Source: JAQCEJ01 sp040881995
GTDB lineage: Bacteria; Planctomycetota; Planctomycetia; Planctomycetales; Planctomycetaceae
Assembly: GCA_040881995.1 (NCBI GenBank)
Contig: JBBECD010000078.1
Coordinates: 1-35,831, forward strand
Direction: 5' to 3'
DNA length: 35,831 nucleotides
Shown: positions 1 through 9,090 of the stretch, piece after piece
Layout of the letters: every line of letters starts with the position of its first letter
Position numbering within the stretch: the stretch's first letter is position 1
The notes under the pieces: model-generated
Databases searched by the model: none
Told to the model about the DNA's origin: nothing
What the model saw: only the letters and a program-made list of their open reading frames with translations
Position numbers and translations under genes: made by a program

Positions 1-294
1 TTATACGCACGTGGAGGCATTTTCGTTGAAACGCGGTGCGCAATGCGGGCTAACTGCCAGCATGGCGAAAAGCCAACTCTCAGGCTTCCATCGTTGTGAT
101 GAACGTCTTGATCTCGAAAGAAAAGATCGAATCGGGTGTACTTTTGCAAGGAAAAACAGATATAATCGAGAGGCCGTGGATACGTCATCCCGGCATAGAC
201 TGCTGACCCGCCCGCTGCCGCCCCGCCTGACGCACCATCCTGTCGATTGGTAACGCATCGCCCTCTACTTATGGATCCCTCGCCGGCTAAAGCC
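1..294. other. Left-edge region without a supported gene
   Basis: I see no convincing gene here. Short open frames exist on both strands, but they are arginine/serine-rich, overlap each other and lack ribosome-binding sites. The minus-strand frame runs off the left edge, so a truncated gene cannot be fully excluded. The region presumably carries the promoter of the lipoprotein gene that follows. Confidence 0.4.
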
Positions 295-1449
295 ATGCAA
301 TTATTCCCCCTACGCAATAATTTAGCGATCAGGTTGTGCTTCGCACTTTGCGGAACACTGTTTATCACCGCGGGATGCCGGGAGGCGGAAGATATTCGTA
401 CCTACGAAGTCGCGAAGTCTGAATCGTCGGTGGACACGAAAACTCCTGCACCGTCGGTCGCGGGCCGCATGTTGGGGGGAATCATTTTTCAGGGGCCGCA
501 GGCGTGGTTCTTCAAAATGACCGGGCCTGACGCTCAGGTTCAGGATCAAATGGAAGAGTTCCTGGCGTTCTCCAAATCGGTACGCTTCGTCAATGAAAAA
601 CCGACGTGGGATTTGCCCCAGGGTTGGAGCGAGAAACCGGGCAGTCAGTTTCGCTTCGCCACCTTAACCGTCGATGAGTCCGACCCGCCGCTCGAAACCA
701 GCGTGACCGTCCTCCCCAGCGAGGCCGGCTCTGAGGAAGAATACCTGCTCGCGAACATCAATCGCTGGCGCGGGCAATTGCAACTCCCGCCGACCACCGC
801 CGATAAGCTGTTTCAGGAAAAATCGAAGACGGAAGAAGTCATCCGCGACAAGACCAAAGCGGGGACGGAAATCGTGCTGGTCAACCTCGCTGGTCAGATT
901 TCCGAATCGGGAGGCATGACTCCGCCATTCGCATCGGGAGGGGGGCCGTTCTCCGGACCGATGGGCTCGTCGGCGGGTGCGAACCCACCTGGTGCCGTTC
1001 GGCCTTCTGCTCCTACCGGCTCGGCGGACTCCGACATCAAATTCAATCTCCCCGCGGGATGGGAAAAAGCGGAACTGCGAACCTTTCAGGTCGCGGCGTT
1101 TCGCGTTCGCAAAGAGAACCAGAAGGTCGATATTTCCCTGACACCCCTCTCGGGCGCCGCCGGGGGATTGCTGCCGAACGTCAACCGCTGGCGCGGCCAG
1201 ATCAACCTTCCGCCGATCGACGAGCAACAACTGAACGCCGAACTGAAACAACTTCCCGTCGGCGAGACGACGGCCCAATACATCGAAATCGTCGGTCCCG
1301 ATTCGGCCGACCCGCCACAGGCGATCTGGTCGGCGATCCTCGAACAGGGGGAGCAGACGTGGTTCATCAAATTGCAAGGCGACCTCGCTCTCGCCCGCGA
1401 AGAACAATCCCGATTCGAGGAATTCGTGAAGTCGATCCGGTTTGAATAG
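295..1449 (+). CDS. Predicted lipoprotein with duplicated modules, function unknown
   Basis: I do not recognise a named family. From the ATG at 295 the protein has 384 residues and begins with a basic n-region, a hydrophobic stretch and a lipobox-like end (ITAGC, Cys28), so it is probably a lipid-anchored exported protein. It is built from repeats. The signatures NINRWRGQLQLPP and NVNRWRGQINLPP occur once each, and AWFFKM...FLAFSKSVRF near the N-terminus matches TWFIKL...FEEFVKSIRF at the C-terminus, giving one and a half copies of a module of roughly 200 residues. A Gly/Pro/Ser-rich linker (about 925-1030) separates them. In-frame starts also exist at 271 (ATG) and 247 (TTG); 295 was chosen because it gives a normal signal peptide, although no clear ribosome site precedes any of them. 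The cytochrome assembly gene follows after 232 bp on the same strand. Confidence 0.8.
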   Translation: MQLFPLRNNLAIRLCFALCGTLFITAGCREAEDIRTYEVAKSESSVDTKTPAPSVAGRMLGGIIFQGPQAWFFKMTGPDAQVQDQMEEFLAFSKSVRFVNEKPTWDLPQGWSEKPGSQFRFATLTVDESDPPLETSVTVLPSEAGSEEEYLLANINRWRGQLQLPPTTADKLFQEKSKTEEVIRDKTKAGTEIVLVNLAGQISESGGMTPPFASGGGPFSGPMGSSAGANPPGAVRPSAPTGSADSDIKFNLPAGWEKAELRTFQVAAFRVRKENQKVDISLTPLSGAAGGLLPNVNRWRGQINLPPIDEQQLNAELKQLPVGETTAQYIEIVGPDSADPPQAIWSAILEQGEQTWFIKLQGDLALAREEQSRFEEFVKSIRFE

Positions 1450-1450
1450 A

Positions 1451-1560
1451 AATGACGAATGTCGAAATCTGAATGACGAATCAACGACGAAGCTCGAATG
1501 TCGAAGTCCGAACTGAGTGCGCTGACTCGGTCATTTTCGACATTTAGACATTCGGATTTA
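1451..1560. repeat. Intergenic repeat tract with an inverted partner
   Basis: Directly after the lipoprotein gene, short units such as gacgaat and gaatgtcgaa recur several times, and near 1531-1558 the complementary form (ttcgacattt, gacattcgga) appears. The two sides could fold into an imperfect hairpin. It resembles the low-complexity repeats scattered between genes in planctomycete genomes; I assign it no function. Confidence 0.5.
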
Positions 1561-1681
1561 TTGAAAATAGTCCGCCGGACTCACCCGCTGGACCAGGGTG
1601 GGGATATAATTGGAAACCGTTCCGGGCGGAGCCCGAGGGACGTACATCATCCCGCTTTAACCACCGCATTAGGAGACGGTC

Positions 1682-4600
1682 ATGTCCTCTCCCTCGATTC
1701 CTCGAAATAACGAAGTCCTCTCGTCGCTTCCCCAAGACGACGCGGGCGACTATTCGCTCTCCCAATGGATGGTGTACTGCCTGACGCCCATGGCGTCGCT
1801 CAAACTGACCGTCACATTCTTCGCCCTGGCGATCTTTCTCATCTTCGCCGGCACGCTGGCGCAGGTCGACAAAGACATCTGGCAGGTCGTCGACGAATAC
1901 TTCCGCTCGGCGATCGTGTGGATCGATCTGCAGGTCTTCTTTCCGCAGTCGTTCTTCCCCAGTAAGCCCGTTGTTCCGGGGGGATTCTGGTTTCCCGGCG
2001 GCTGGCTGATCGGCGCGATCCTCGCCGTCAATTTGCTCTCGGCGCATCTGATCCGCTTCAAAGTGCAGGCGAAGGGTTCGAAGCTGATGCTCGGCATCGG
2101 CGTGATCGCGGTCGGGGCGTTGGCGACCTGGATGGCGATCGAAAGCGGTTCGAACCCCGACGGACTGCAAGCCGAACCGATAATTTCATGGACCACCCTT
2201 TGGCGGGCGCTGCAACTGTCGCTCGTGGGGGTCTGGGCGGGGACGGGTTATCTGCTGATAAAATTAAAGGCCGATCAGAAGACCGAGCGGTGGTTTTTGG
2301 CGTCGGTCGTGGCGGGACTCGGTCTTTTCCTGGCGTGGATGTTCATGCAAGGGGACGCCGCTCAACTCGGCGATTCGTCGTTGCGGATTTTGTGGCAGCT
2401 CATCAAAGCGACCGTCGCGGGACTGGTGCTGCTCGCCGGCTGCGCGGTGCTGTTCGGCAAGCGTGCCGGCGTCGTGCTGCTGCACAGCGGCATCGGACTG
2501 ATGATGTTCAGCGAAGTCCTCGTCGGCGTGGCGGCGAAGGAAGCCCAGATGTCGCTTGAGGAAGGTGAAACCGTCAATTACGTCCGCGACATTCGCACGG
2601 TGGAACTCGCATTTGTCGATACGTCGAAACCCGACGTCGATGTCATGACGGTCGTGCCGAAATCCCGGCTCGAAAAAGGAGTCCGTATCGCCGACGCACA
2701 ACTTCCCGTCGACGTGGAACTCGTCCGTTATCTGCAAAACTCCGATCTGCGCAAAGCCAAGCCGGACGACGACAACCTCGCGACGGCGGGAAGCGGCCGG
2801 CAGTGGATCGCCGAAGAAGTTGGTGCATCCACCGGAACCGACATGGGTGGCGGGGTCGACATGTCGTCCGCTTACGTCGAGTTCTTCGAAAAAGGAACCG
2901 ACAAATCGCTCGGCGTATACCTCGTCGGCATTCTGCAATCGGAAATCGGCCAGCCCGAGACACTCACCGTCGGCGATAAAACCTACGAAGTGGCGCTCAG
3001 ATTCGAACGAGATTACAAAGACTACTCCGTCACCTTGCTCGACGTCCGCAAGGACGATTATCTCGGCACCGACACGCCGCGAAATTATTCGTCCGACGTC
3101 CGGATCGTCGAAAGCGGCGGCGACGTCCATGAGAAAATTCACATCTGGATGAATAACCCGCTCCGCTACGCGGGAGCGACGTTTTATCAGAGCGGATATA
3201 ACAAGAATCCGAACACCGGCGTTGAAGGGACGACGCTTTCCGTCGTGACCAACACCGGCTGGATGATCCCCTACGTCTCGTGCATGATCGTCGCCGTCGG
3301 ACTGCTGGCGCACTTTTCGATCACGCTCATCCGCTTTTTGAATCGCCGGCAGCGAGAAGAAGCCGCGGCGTTCGCCGGGATGGCGGCGACCGGTCCTGAT
3401 AACAACGACGACTCCGACACGGAAGAGACCAACAAGAAGCGTCAACAGCGGCTCGAAAAGAAAATGGCAAAAGCGCAAGAGCGCGGCACGTTGCAACACG
3501 CCCCCGGCGGGCCGTTGGCGACTTGGTTTCCGCTTGCCATCGTCTTGATCTTCGGCGGCTGGCTGCTCGGCCAGGCCCGCATACCGAAGTATAATGATGA
3601 AGAGTTCAACTTCTACGAATTCGGTCAGTTGCCGATCGTCGCCCATGGCCGGCTGCAACCGGTCGATTCGTATGCACGGAATACGCTGCGTGAGATTTCG
3701 AACTATCAGACGTTCAAAATGGTCGTCGACGAGGACGGCGAAGTGGTGACGAGCGCCGATAAAAAGAACGACGACGCAAGCGAGGAGAAAAAGACGAAGG
3801 AGGTCGAAGCGTCGGCGATTCGCTGGTTCCTCGACGTGATTTCCCATTCCGAGGCGGCGAAGCATCACAAGATCGTCCGCATCGATCACCCCGAAATTGA
3901 AAGCTTCTTCGAACTGAAGCGGGAAAAGTCGCATCGTTATTCGGTCGAGCAGCTTTTGCCGAAATCGGACGAATTCCACAAACTGACGCGGGAATATCGT
4001 GAGATTCAAAAGAACTCGCCCAAGAGCTTAACCGTATTGCAGCGGCGGTTTCTGGAAGTGGAGCAGCGCATTCACACCTTCACGCTGGTCAACGAATCGT
4101 TCACCCCGCCGCCGATCGAGGAATTTCCTTCCGAAGCCGAGTACAAGAGAAATCCGACAGCGGCCCAACAGAAAATGATGGCGATCTTCGAGGGGATCAA
4201 GAACTACACCCAAGTCTTGTCGAGCATGAGTCCGCCGCTCGTCGTCCCTGTCGGTAAGGAAGCGAATGAAACCGGCGATCAGAAGACGGAGAAAGAGGTC
4301 TGGGAACCGTATTCCATCGCCTGGCTCAATGCATTTCTGCAAACGCAGCTCATGGGCCAACCCGCCGCGGAACCGACGGTGGCCTGGACGAAAATGATGG
4401 CGGCCTATCGCAAGGGGGATGTCGCCGGCTTCAACAAAGCCGTCGCCGACTACAAAACGCTGCTTGAAACCGACGCCCCGGTCGGCATCGATCAGAAGAA
4501 AGTCGAGTTCGAGGCGTTCTTCAATCAGGCCGAGCCGTTTTATCATGCGTCGGTGTTGTACGTGATGGTGTTCGTGCTCTCGGCGCTGGCATGGTTCGGC

Positions 4601-5440
4601 TGGAGCCGGCCGCTCAACCGGGCCGCGTTCTGGCTGACGGTCTTCACGTTCGTCGTGCACACCGGCGCGCTCGTCGCCCGCATCTACATCTCCGGCCGGC
4701 CGCCGGTGACGAACCTCTATTCGTCGGCGGTCTTCATCGGCTGGGGCGCGGTCATCTTCGGGATGATTTTCGAAATGCTGTATAAACTCGGCGTCGGCAA
4801 TCTGCTCGCCGGGGTCGCCGGCTTCGCCACGCTGGTGATCGCTCACCTGCTGGCCTCGGACGGCGACACGTTTGTGGTTTTGCAGGCGGTGCTCGATACA
4901 CAGTTCTGGCTGGCGACGCACGTCGTCTGCATCACGTTCGGTTATGCGACCACCTTTGTCGCGGGGATTCTCGGCGTCGTGTACATCGCCCGCGGGTTGC
5001 TCACGAAGTCGCTGACGCGCGAAGTCGGCAAGAACCTGACGCGGATGATTTACGGCACGCTCTGCTTCGCGATCTTCTTCAGCTTCGTGGGAACGGTGCT
5101 CGGCGGATTGTGGGCCGACGATTCGTGGGGCCGGTTCTGGGGCTGGGATCCGAAAGAAAACGGCGCCCTGATGATCGTCATCTGGAACGCCCTCGTGCTG
5201 CATGCCCGCTGGGGGGCGATGGTGAAAGATCGCGGACTGGCGATTCTCGCCGTCGGCGGCAATGTCATGACCTCGTGGAGCTGGTTCGGCGTGAACGAAC
5301 TCGGCGTCGGCCTGCACTCGTACGGTTTCACCGACGGCGTGCTGATGGCGCTCGGATTGTTCGTCGTCAGCCAACTGGCGATCATCGCCGCGGGAAGTCT
5401 GCCGGCGAGCCTGTGGCGCAGCCGTTCGCTCTCGGCGTGA
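1682..5440 (+). CDS. Fused ResB/CcsA-type cytochrome c biogenesis protein (CcsBA-like)
   Basis: This 1252-residue membrane protein probably performs system II cytochrome c maturation: haem export and attachment to apocytochromes at the outer face of the membrane. The N-terminal half is ResB/CcsB-like. A first TM segment at about 38-58 is followed by GTLAQVDKDIWQ, several more TM segments, a conserved HSGIGLMMFSE helix and an external domain ending in a TM near 515-540. The second half starts with YEFGQLPIVAHGRLQPVDSYARN, a hallmark of ResB-CcsA fusions, carries a second soluble segment, and ends in a CcsA domain. That domain has VVHTGALVARIYISGRPPVTNLYSS, the haem-handling WGWDPKEN motif (about 1153-1160) and the late histidine in GVGLHSYGF. 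The start is supported by aggag upstream of the ATG. Fusions of this kind are known from Bacteroidota and epsilonproteobacteria; here both soluble inserts are large and charged. Confidence 0.92.
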   Translation: MSSPSIPRNNEVLSSLPQDDAGDYSLSQWMVYCLTPMASLKLTVTFFALAIFLIFAGTLAQVDKDIWQVVDEYFRSAIVWIDLQVFFPQSFFPSKPVVPGGFWFPGGWLIGAILAVNLLSAHLIRFKVQAKGSKLMLGIGVIAVGALATWMAIESGSNPDGLQAEPIISWTTLWRALQLSLVGVWAGTGYLLIKLKADQKTERWFLASVVAGLGLFLAWMFMQGDAAQLGDSSLRILWQLIKATVAGLVLLAGCAVLFGKRAGVVLLHSGIGLMMFSEVLVGVAAKEAQMSLEEGETVNYVRDIRTVELAFVDTSKPDVDVMTVVPKSRLEKGVRIADAQLPVDVELVRYLQNSDLRKAKPDDDNLATAGSGRQWIAEEVGASTGTDMGGGVDMSSAYVEFFEKGTDKSLGVYLVGILQSEIGQPETLTVGDKTYEVALRFERDYKDYSVTLLDVRKDDYLGTDTPRNYSSDVRIVESGGDVHEKIHIWMNNPLRYAGATFYQSGYNKNPNTGVEGTTLSVVTNTGWMIPYVSCMIVAVGLLAHFSITLIRFLNRRQREEAAAFAGMAATGPDNNDDSDTEETNKKRQQRLEKKMAKAQERGTLQHAPGGPLATWFPLAIVLIFGGWLLGQARIPKYNDEEFNFYEFGQLPIVAHGRLQPVDSYARNTLREISNYQTFKMVVDEDGEVVTSADKKNDDASEEKKTKEVEASAIRWFLDVISHSEAAKHHKIVRIDHPEIESFFELKREKSHRYSVEQLLPKSDEFHKLTREYREIQKNSPKSLTVLQRRFLEVEQRIHTFTLVNESFTPPPIEEFPSEAEYKRNPTAAQQKMMAIFEGIKNYTQVLSSMSPPLVVPVGKEANETGDQKTEKEVWEPYSIAWLNAFLQTQLMGQPAAEPTVAWTKMMAAYRKGDVAGFNKAVADYKTLLETDAPVGIDQKKVEFEAFFNQAEPFYHASVLYVMVFVLSALAWFGWSRPLNRAAFWLTVFTFVVHTGALVARIYISGRPPVTNLYSSAVFIGWGAVIFGMIFEMLYKLGVGNLLAGVAGFATLVIAHLLASDGDTFVVLQAVLDTQFWLATHVVCITFGYATTFVAGILGVVYIARGLLTKSLTREVGKNLTRMIYGTLCFAIFFSFVGTVLGGLWADDSWGRFWGWDPKENGALMIVIWNALVLHARWGAMVKDRGLAILAVGGNVMTSWSWFGVNELGVGLHSYGFTDGVLMALGLFVVSQLAIIAAGSLPASLWRSRSLSA

Positions 5441-5450
5441 GGAAGGGTCG

Positions 5451-5515
5451 AGAGTCCAGAGTCCAGAGTCGAGGGCCGGAGAATGCAAAAAACGATCCTC
5501 CCGGGGGCTAAATGA
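5451..5515. repeat. 7-bp tandem repeat plus REP fragment
   Basis: Just after the ccsBA-like gene the unit agagtcc occurs three times in a row (5451-5473, the last copy with one change). At 5499-5513 there is a piece reading cccgggggctaaa, which matches the right arm of the tandem hairpins near 13830-13844. The gap to the next gene is about 200 bp and is otherwise unremarkable. Confidence 0.6.
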
Positions 5516-5648
5516 AATTGAGCGGATCGGCGTCCTGGTCCGTTTCATCCCCATGACGTGTTACGGAATTTCCCTTTAGTTGATTGATCGCGTTGTGAGG
5601 TATGCTGCATGCCGTACATCAACGCCATTCTCGAAAGGAGACTCCGTC

Positions 5649-6056
5649 ATGGAACGTATCCGCGAAATGATTCAGACGCATCCGAACCGTCCCGAAGGGG
5701 ACGCCGACGCTTTGGCGGCGAGCATCGCCGCTTGTTGTGAGTGTGTTTCCACGTGCTTGTCGTGTGCCGATGCCTGTCTGCACGAAGATGATCCGAAATC
5801 GCTGGCGTACTGCATTCGCACCGATATGGATTGCGCCGACATTTGTGCGGCGACGGGCCGAATTCTCAGCCGCGCCAGCCGTCCCGATGCCGCCACGATG
5901 GCTGCGCTGCTCGAAACGTGTGCGACGGCGTGCCGTTCGTGTGCCGACGAATGCCAGAAGCACGCCGACATGCACGAGCATTGCCGCGTGTGCGCCGAAA
6001 CCTGTCTGCACTGCGAAGAACAATGCCAGCGATTGCTGCAGGTCACGCCGAGTTGA
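5649..6056 (+). CDS. Csp3-like cytosolic copper-storage protein (DUF326, four-helix bundle)
   Basis: A 135-residue protein with 18 cysteines spaced as CxxxC, CxxC and CC pairs along four predicted helices (for example CCECVSTCLSCADAC and CRVCAETCLHC), plus His residues near the C-terminus. This is the signature of the DUF326/Csp family, in which four-helix bundles lined with cysteines bind many Cu(I) ions. Csp1-type members have a Tat signal; this one has none, so it should be cytosolic like Csp3. The ATG at 5649 is preceded by gaaaggag at good spacing; a longer in-frame reading from TTG at 5580 adds an unlikely extension. The gene converges with the PQQ-propeller gene and overlaps its end by 14 bp. 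Copper binding is inferred from the family. Confidence 0.9.
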   Translation: MERIREMIQTHPNRPEGDADALAASIAACCECVSTCLSCADACLHEDDPKSLAYCIRTDMDCADICAATGRILSRASRPDAATMAALLETCATACRSCADECQKHADMHEHCRVCAETCLHCEEQCQRLLQVTPS

Positions 6057-8031
6057 TCAAGAGCCCGCGCACCATGGGAAAAAGCACGCTGCTCCAATAA
6101 CCGGCGGCGAAACCGAGCAGGCTCCAGCCGATCGGTATGATCAGCCGATGCGTCCGCGTCGCGGCTTGACTCGCCTTCCAGCAAAACGGAATCGCCGCGG
6201 CGAAGCCGATCAGGAAGACCCATTCGTGCGGCAGACTCAACCGATGGAGTGCCCAGAAGTAGCCGATGCAGATCAGCACAAAGGCAACGTCGACCAAGCG
6301 GACGACCAGACTTTTTCGCAGGCGCTCCCGGCGGGGGAGATCGGCATGCCGTTTGAGCGTGACGTTTTCCAGTATCGCCCATTGAAAAATCCCCAACAGC
6401 GCCGCCGGCCAGGTGAAGAAAAACTCGCGAATGCCCCAGCGGTTTAAGAGCGGCGTGGCGACGACGCCGAGCAGCAACGCGCAGAGACACCAGAGGCGAA
6501 AGCTATTTTGTGTCGTGAATGAGTCGTTCCGACGGCGTGTCGAGACTTGAACGGCCAGCGCGACGAGCGTCGCGGGCAAGAACACAGTCATCAGCGCGGC
6601 GACGAACCAGTCGCGATATTCGTCCCATGTCGGCCGCATAAAGGGATGCTCGCGTTCGGCGCCCAGCAGCCATTGCCAGTTGCGCCGGCGGGAGACCACG
6701 GGAATCGTGGCGGGGACTGCGGCCGGTACGCCGTCTTGCGGCGGACGCAGATCGATGCACGCCGCGCGCGATTGCGTTCGCACGAAAACGCGTCCGTTCG
6801 AAAAGGCGGGGGACGTCCAGCAGATCTCATCGGGAAAAAGTTCGAGTCGCGCCTGCTCGATATACTTTTCGCGGCTCGTTTCCGCGACGATCAATTCCCC
6901 TTTATCGTTCCACATCACCAGCCGCCCGTCGACGGCGACGATGCTCGCCTGCCCGACGCGGTCGGTCGACCAGAGGATCTCTCCCGTGGCCACGTCGAGG
7001 CAGCGAAACTCGCCGCGCGACGGCCGATGCGCTTTCGACTGTGCATCGCGCAGGTCGAACCCGTAAATCGCATCGTCGACGATCGCGCTCGATGAGACGT
7101 CGTTCGAGAACTGCTTCGCGAACCAGACGTAAGCGACGCGAAGTTTATCGGCCGTTGCTTCGGATGACGATTTTTCCCACGACAATCGATACGCCGTCGC
7201 CCCCGCGCGAAATGGCGCTGAGAAAATCAGATACGGTTCTTGGTAAAGGGGCGCGGCGGAATGTTCGTCGTATCCGGTCGAGAGTTCGTCGCGCCACAGC
7301 ATCTTGCCGTCGGAGGCGTCGAGAATCGCGGCGACGTTTTCGAGATACGCAACCAGCAGTTGCCGGCCTGCGACCGAAATCGGCAACAGCGTGCAATAAC
7401 TCGCCGCGTCGTCGAGCGACGACCAGACGACGCGGCCGTCGGCGACGTCGAATGCGACGACGCCTGTGCCGTCGCCTCCCAGCGGAATGATGACACGGTC
7501 GCCGAGCACAAGGGGCGAGGCCGAGTAACCGAAATCGGCTCCGGTCGGGCGAAATTTCCTTTTCAGGTCGATGGACCACAACATGTCGCCGGTCTCGGCC
7601 GAAAGACAGCCGAGCAGCACGTCGGGTGAGACGAAAAACAATCGGCCGTCGGCAACGGCGGGAGTGGTGCGCGGTCCGGGATAAATGCCGACCGCCTCGA
7701 ACGGCAGATCGTAGCGGGTTTCCCAGATCGTCTCGCCGGTTTCGGCCGAAAGGGCGATCACATATTGCCCGAGCGCCGACTGATACTGCGTGTATGCCGT
7801 CTCGCCGACGACGGCGAAACTCGAATACCCCTGCCCCAGCTCCAGAGCCCAGGCCACGCGCGGCGGATATTTCTTGAAGTCGGACGTCAGCCCGGTCTCC
7901 GCGGAATGCGCATCGCTATGAATCCCGCGCAATCCCGGCCAATCATCGGCGCGGGCGAAGAACGGCCGGCTCAGCATTCCGGCCGCGACGATGAGCCACA
8001 CCACGGCGGAGCGGAACGTATGAATTCGCAT
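6043..8031 (-). CDS. PQQ-like beta-propeller protein with C-terminal membrane domain
   Basis: The 662-residue product begins with a signal peptide (MRIHTFRSAVVWLIV..., cleavage probably after ARA) and WPGLRGIHSDAHSAETGL, an opening seen in many planctomycete PQQ-propeller proteins. Residues of about 40-450 carry repeats of the form G.YVIALSAETGETIWE, GCLSAETGDMLWS, GVVAFDVADGRVVWS and RCLDVATGEILWS, typical of PQQ/BamB-type eight-bladed propellers. The last 180 or so residues contain about six hydrophobic segments, so the propeller is tethered to a polytopic membrane domain. Whether PQQ is bound cannot be told. The ATG at 8031 was preferred over an upstream one because it gives the signal peptide and is preceded by aggggg. 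Its 3' end overlaps the convergent copper-storage gene by 14 bp. Confidence 0.87.
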   Translation of the reverse strand: MRIHTFRSAVVWLIVAAGMLSRPFFARADDWPGLRGIHSDAHSAETGLTSDFKKYPPRVAWALELGQGYSSFAVVGETAYTQYQSALGQYVIALSAETGETIWETRYDLPFEAVGIYPGPRTTPAVADGRLFFVSPDVLLGCLSAETGDMLWSIDLKRKFRPTGADFGYSASPLVLGDRVIIPLGGDGTGVVAFDVADGRVVWSSLDDAASYCTLLPISVAGRQLLVAYLENVAAILDASDGKMLWRDELSTGYDEHSAAPLYQEPYLIFSAPFRAGATAYRLSWEKSSSEATADKLRVAYVWFAKQFSNDVSSSAIVDDAIYGFDLRDAQSKAHRPSRGEFRCLDVATGEILWSTDRVGQASIVAVDGRLVMWNDKGELIVAETSREKYIEQARLELFPDEICWTSPAFSNGRVFVRTQSRAACIDLRPPQDGVPAAVPATIPVVSRRRNWQWLLGAEREHPFMRPTWDEYRDWFVAALMTVFLPATLVALAVQVSTRRRNDSFTTQNSFRLWCLCALLLGVVATPLLNRWGIREFFFTWPAALLGIFQWAILENVTLKRHADLPRRERLRKSLVVRLVDVAFVLICIGYFWALHRLSLPHEWVFLIGFAAAIPFCWKASQAATRTHRLIIPIGWSLLGFAAGYWSSVLFPMVRGLLINSA

Positions 8032-8184
8032 CCGACACCCCCTGCCGTCCGTGATTCCCCCTGCGCGCTCTGACGGGCGGTTCAACTTGTTTACGCCTTT
8101 TGTGGCGTCGGCGTTGGAATTAAGTTATCAAATTTGCACCGGAGCGAAATACACGTTCTAATAGTCGCGAGAGAGGAATCGGCC

Positions 8185-8883
8185 ATGTATCGCATCTACG
8201 AACGACCGCTGTCGGGAACCGAGCGCGAGCAGCTCAAACGCTGCTTGGCGATTGACGCATTGCCGCCGACGTGGTCGTTTTATCAAAATCCGTATGTGAC
8301 TGATTTCATCACATTTGCCATTTCGGTAACGCTTGCGGCCTGGTGGCTGGACGTCCCTTTCTATTTCGCCGCCTGCGTTGGGTTAATACTGTATTGTTTT
8401 TTTGCGTATCTGAGGTACAAAGCCATCCGCTTGCTCGATGTGAAACCAGCCCAAAGCCGACGATTGTCTCGGGCCAAATTCCTAACAGCCGTTGCCTCGG
8501 CGGACAAAGTTCGCGTGCATCACATTCAATCGGATGCCGTCGTTGAGGTCTGGAGCGACGCAGGGACGCTTTATCTATTCGATGTAGGAGACGGTCACAC
8601 GTATTGGATCGATGAGGGATTTGAACTGATGAAAGGGACGCAGAAACCTTGGCCCAGTTGTGAGTTTGAGGTCGTCGAACTGGATGGCCATGGGTATCAG
8701 TTTGGCCCGTTCGTGCTGGGCGAGCCACTCGAACCCCGCGAGGGGTATTACTTCGGCGATCTTTTCGACTATACCGAATACGAACTTCCGAGCGAAGGGC
8801 TGATTCCGCAATCGTTGGATGAGTTATTGTCGAGTCTCAAGGCTGAACGAGAACGTGCCTCAACGACAAATGAAATGACTTAA
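8185..8883 (+). CDS. Hypothetical membrane protein with two TM segments
   Basis: I do not recognise the family. The 232-residue protein has a soluble N-terminus of about 45 residues (MYRIYERPLSGTEREQLKR), two adjacent hydrophobic segments (about 48-85, FITFAISVTLAAWWL and FYFAACVGLILYCFF), and a larger cytosolic-looking C-terminal part rich in acidic and aromatic residues. gagagg precedes the ATG at 8185; an in-frame ATG at 8134 has no such site. It is divergent from the PQQ-propeller gene and convergent with the hybrid kinase gene. Codon use looks less GC-biased at third positions than in its neighbours, which may hint at a different history. Confidence 0.75.
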   Translation: MYRIYERPLSGTEREQLKRCLAIDALPPTWSFYQNPYVTDFITFAISVTLAAWWLDVPFYFAACVGLILYCFFAYLRYKAIRLLDVKPAQSRRLSRAKFLTAVASADKVRVHHIQSDAVVEVWSDAGTLYLFDVGDGHTYWIDEGFELMKGTQKPWPSCEFEVVELDGHGYQFGPFVLGEPLEPREGYYFGDLFDYTEYELPSEGLIPQSLDELLSSLKAERERASTTNEMT

Positions 8884-8894
8884 GGGGCCGCAGA

Positions 8895-8987
8895 ATGTTC
8901 GACGATCGCAATGATCCGGTGCATATGCTGGAGTCTTTAAAACGAGTATTTCACGGCTGGCGTTTCGGCCCGTGCGGGATACCCTAA
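8895..8987 (+). CDS. Possible 30-residue ORF or gene remnant
   Basis: Eleven bases after the preceding gene there is a short frame starting MFDDRNDPVHMLESLKRV and ending at TAA 8985-8987. aagggg precedes the ATG. It may be a tiny coupled gene or the first codons of a gene whose remainder was lost where the repeat-rich sequence starts. No family is recognisable, and chance is a fair explanation. Confidence 0.25.
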   Translation: MFDDRNDPVHMLESLKRVFHGWRFGPCGIP

Positions 8988-9021
8988 CGAACAGTGGGCA
9001 ATTCAACAGAAATCCTCAACC

Positions 9022-9090
9022 GTTCGTGCTCTTCGTGTATTTCGTGGTTTCAGAAGATGATGAACCACGGACGGTACGAAAGACACGAAC
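9022..9090. repeat. Imperfect inverted repeat between convergent genes
   Basis: Two 29-base arms (9022-9050 and 9062-9090) can pair at about 20 positions around an 11-base loop. The motifs gttcgtg and cgtggtt on one side mirror aaccacg and cacgaac on the other. A similar half-arm (gaaccacgaacggcacg) lies at 13673-13689. It sits between a plus-strand and a minus-strand gene and could act as a bidirectional terminator, though it lacks a T-run. The remainder of the gap 8884-9208 holds nothing else I can name. Confidence 0.6.

Noticed and set aside
1..258. Minus-strand frame of 85 codons at the left edge
   Set aside because: Arg/Ser-rich, no ribosome site, no recognisable motif, and overlaps an equally open plus-strand frame.
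2264..5554. Long antisense frames opposite the ccsBA-like gene
   Set aside because: They mirror the third-position GC bias of the real gene. Their translations are Arg/Asp/His-rich without domains, while the sense strand has clear TM and haem motifs.
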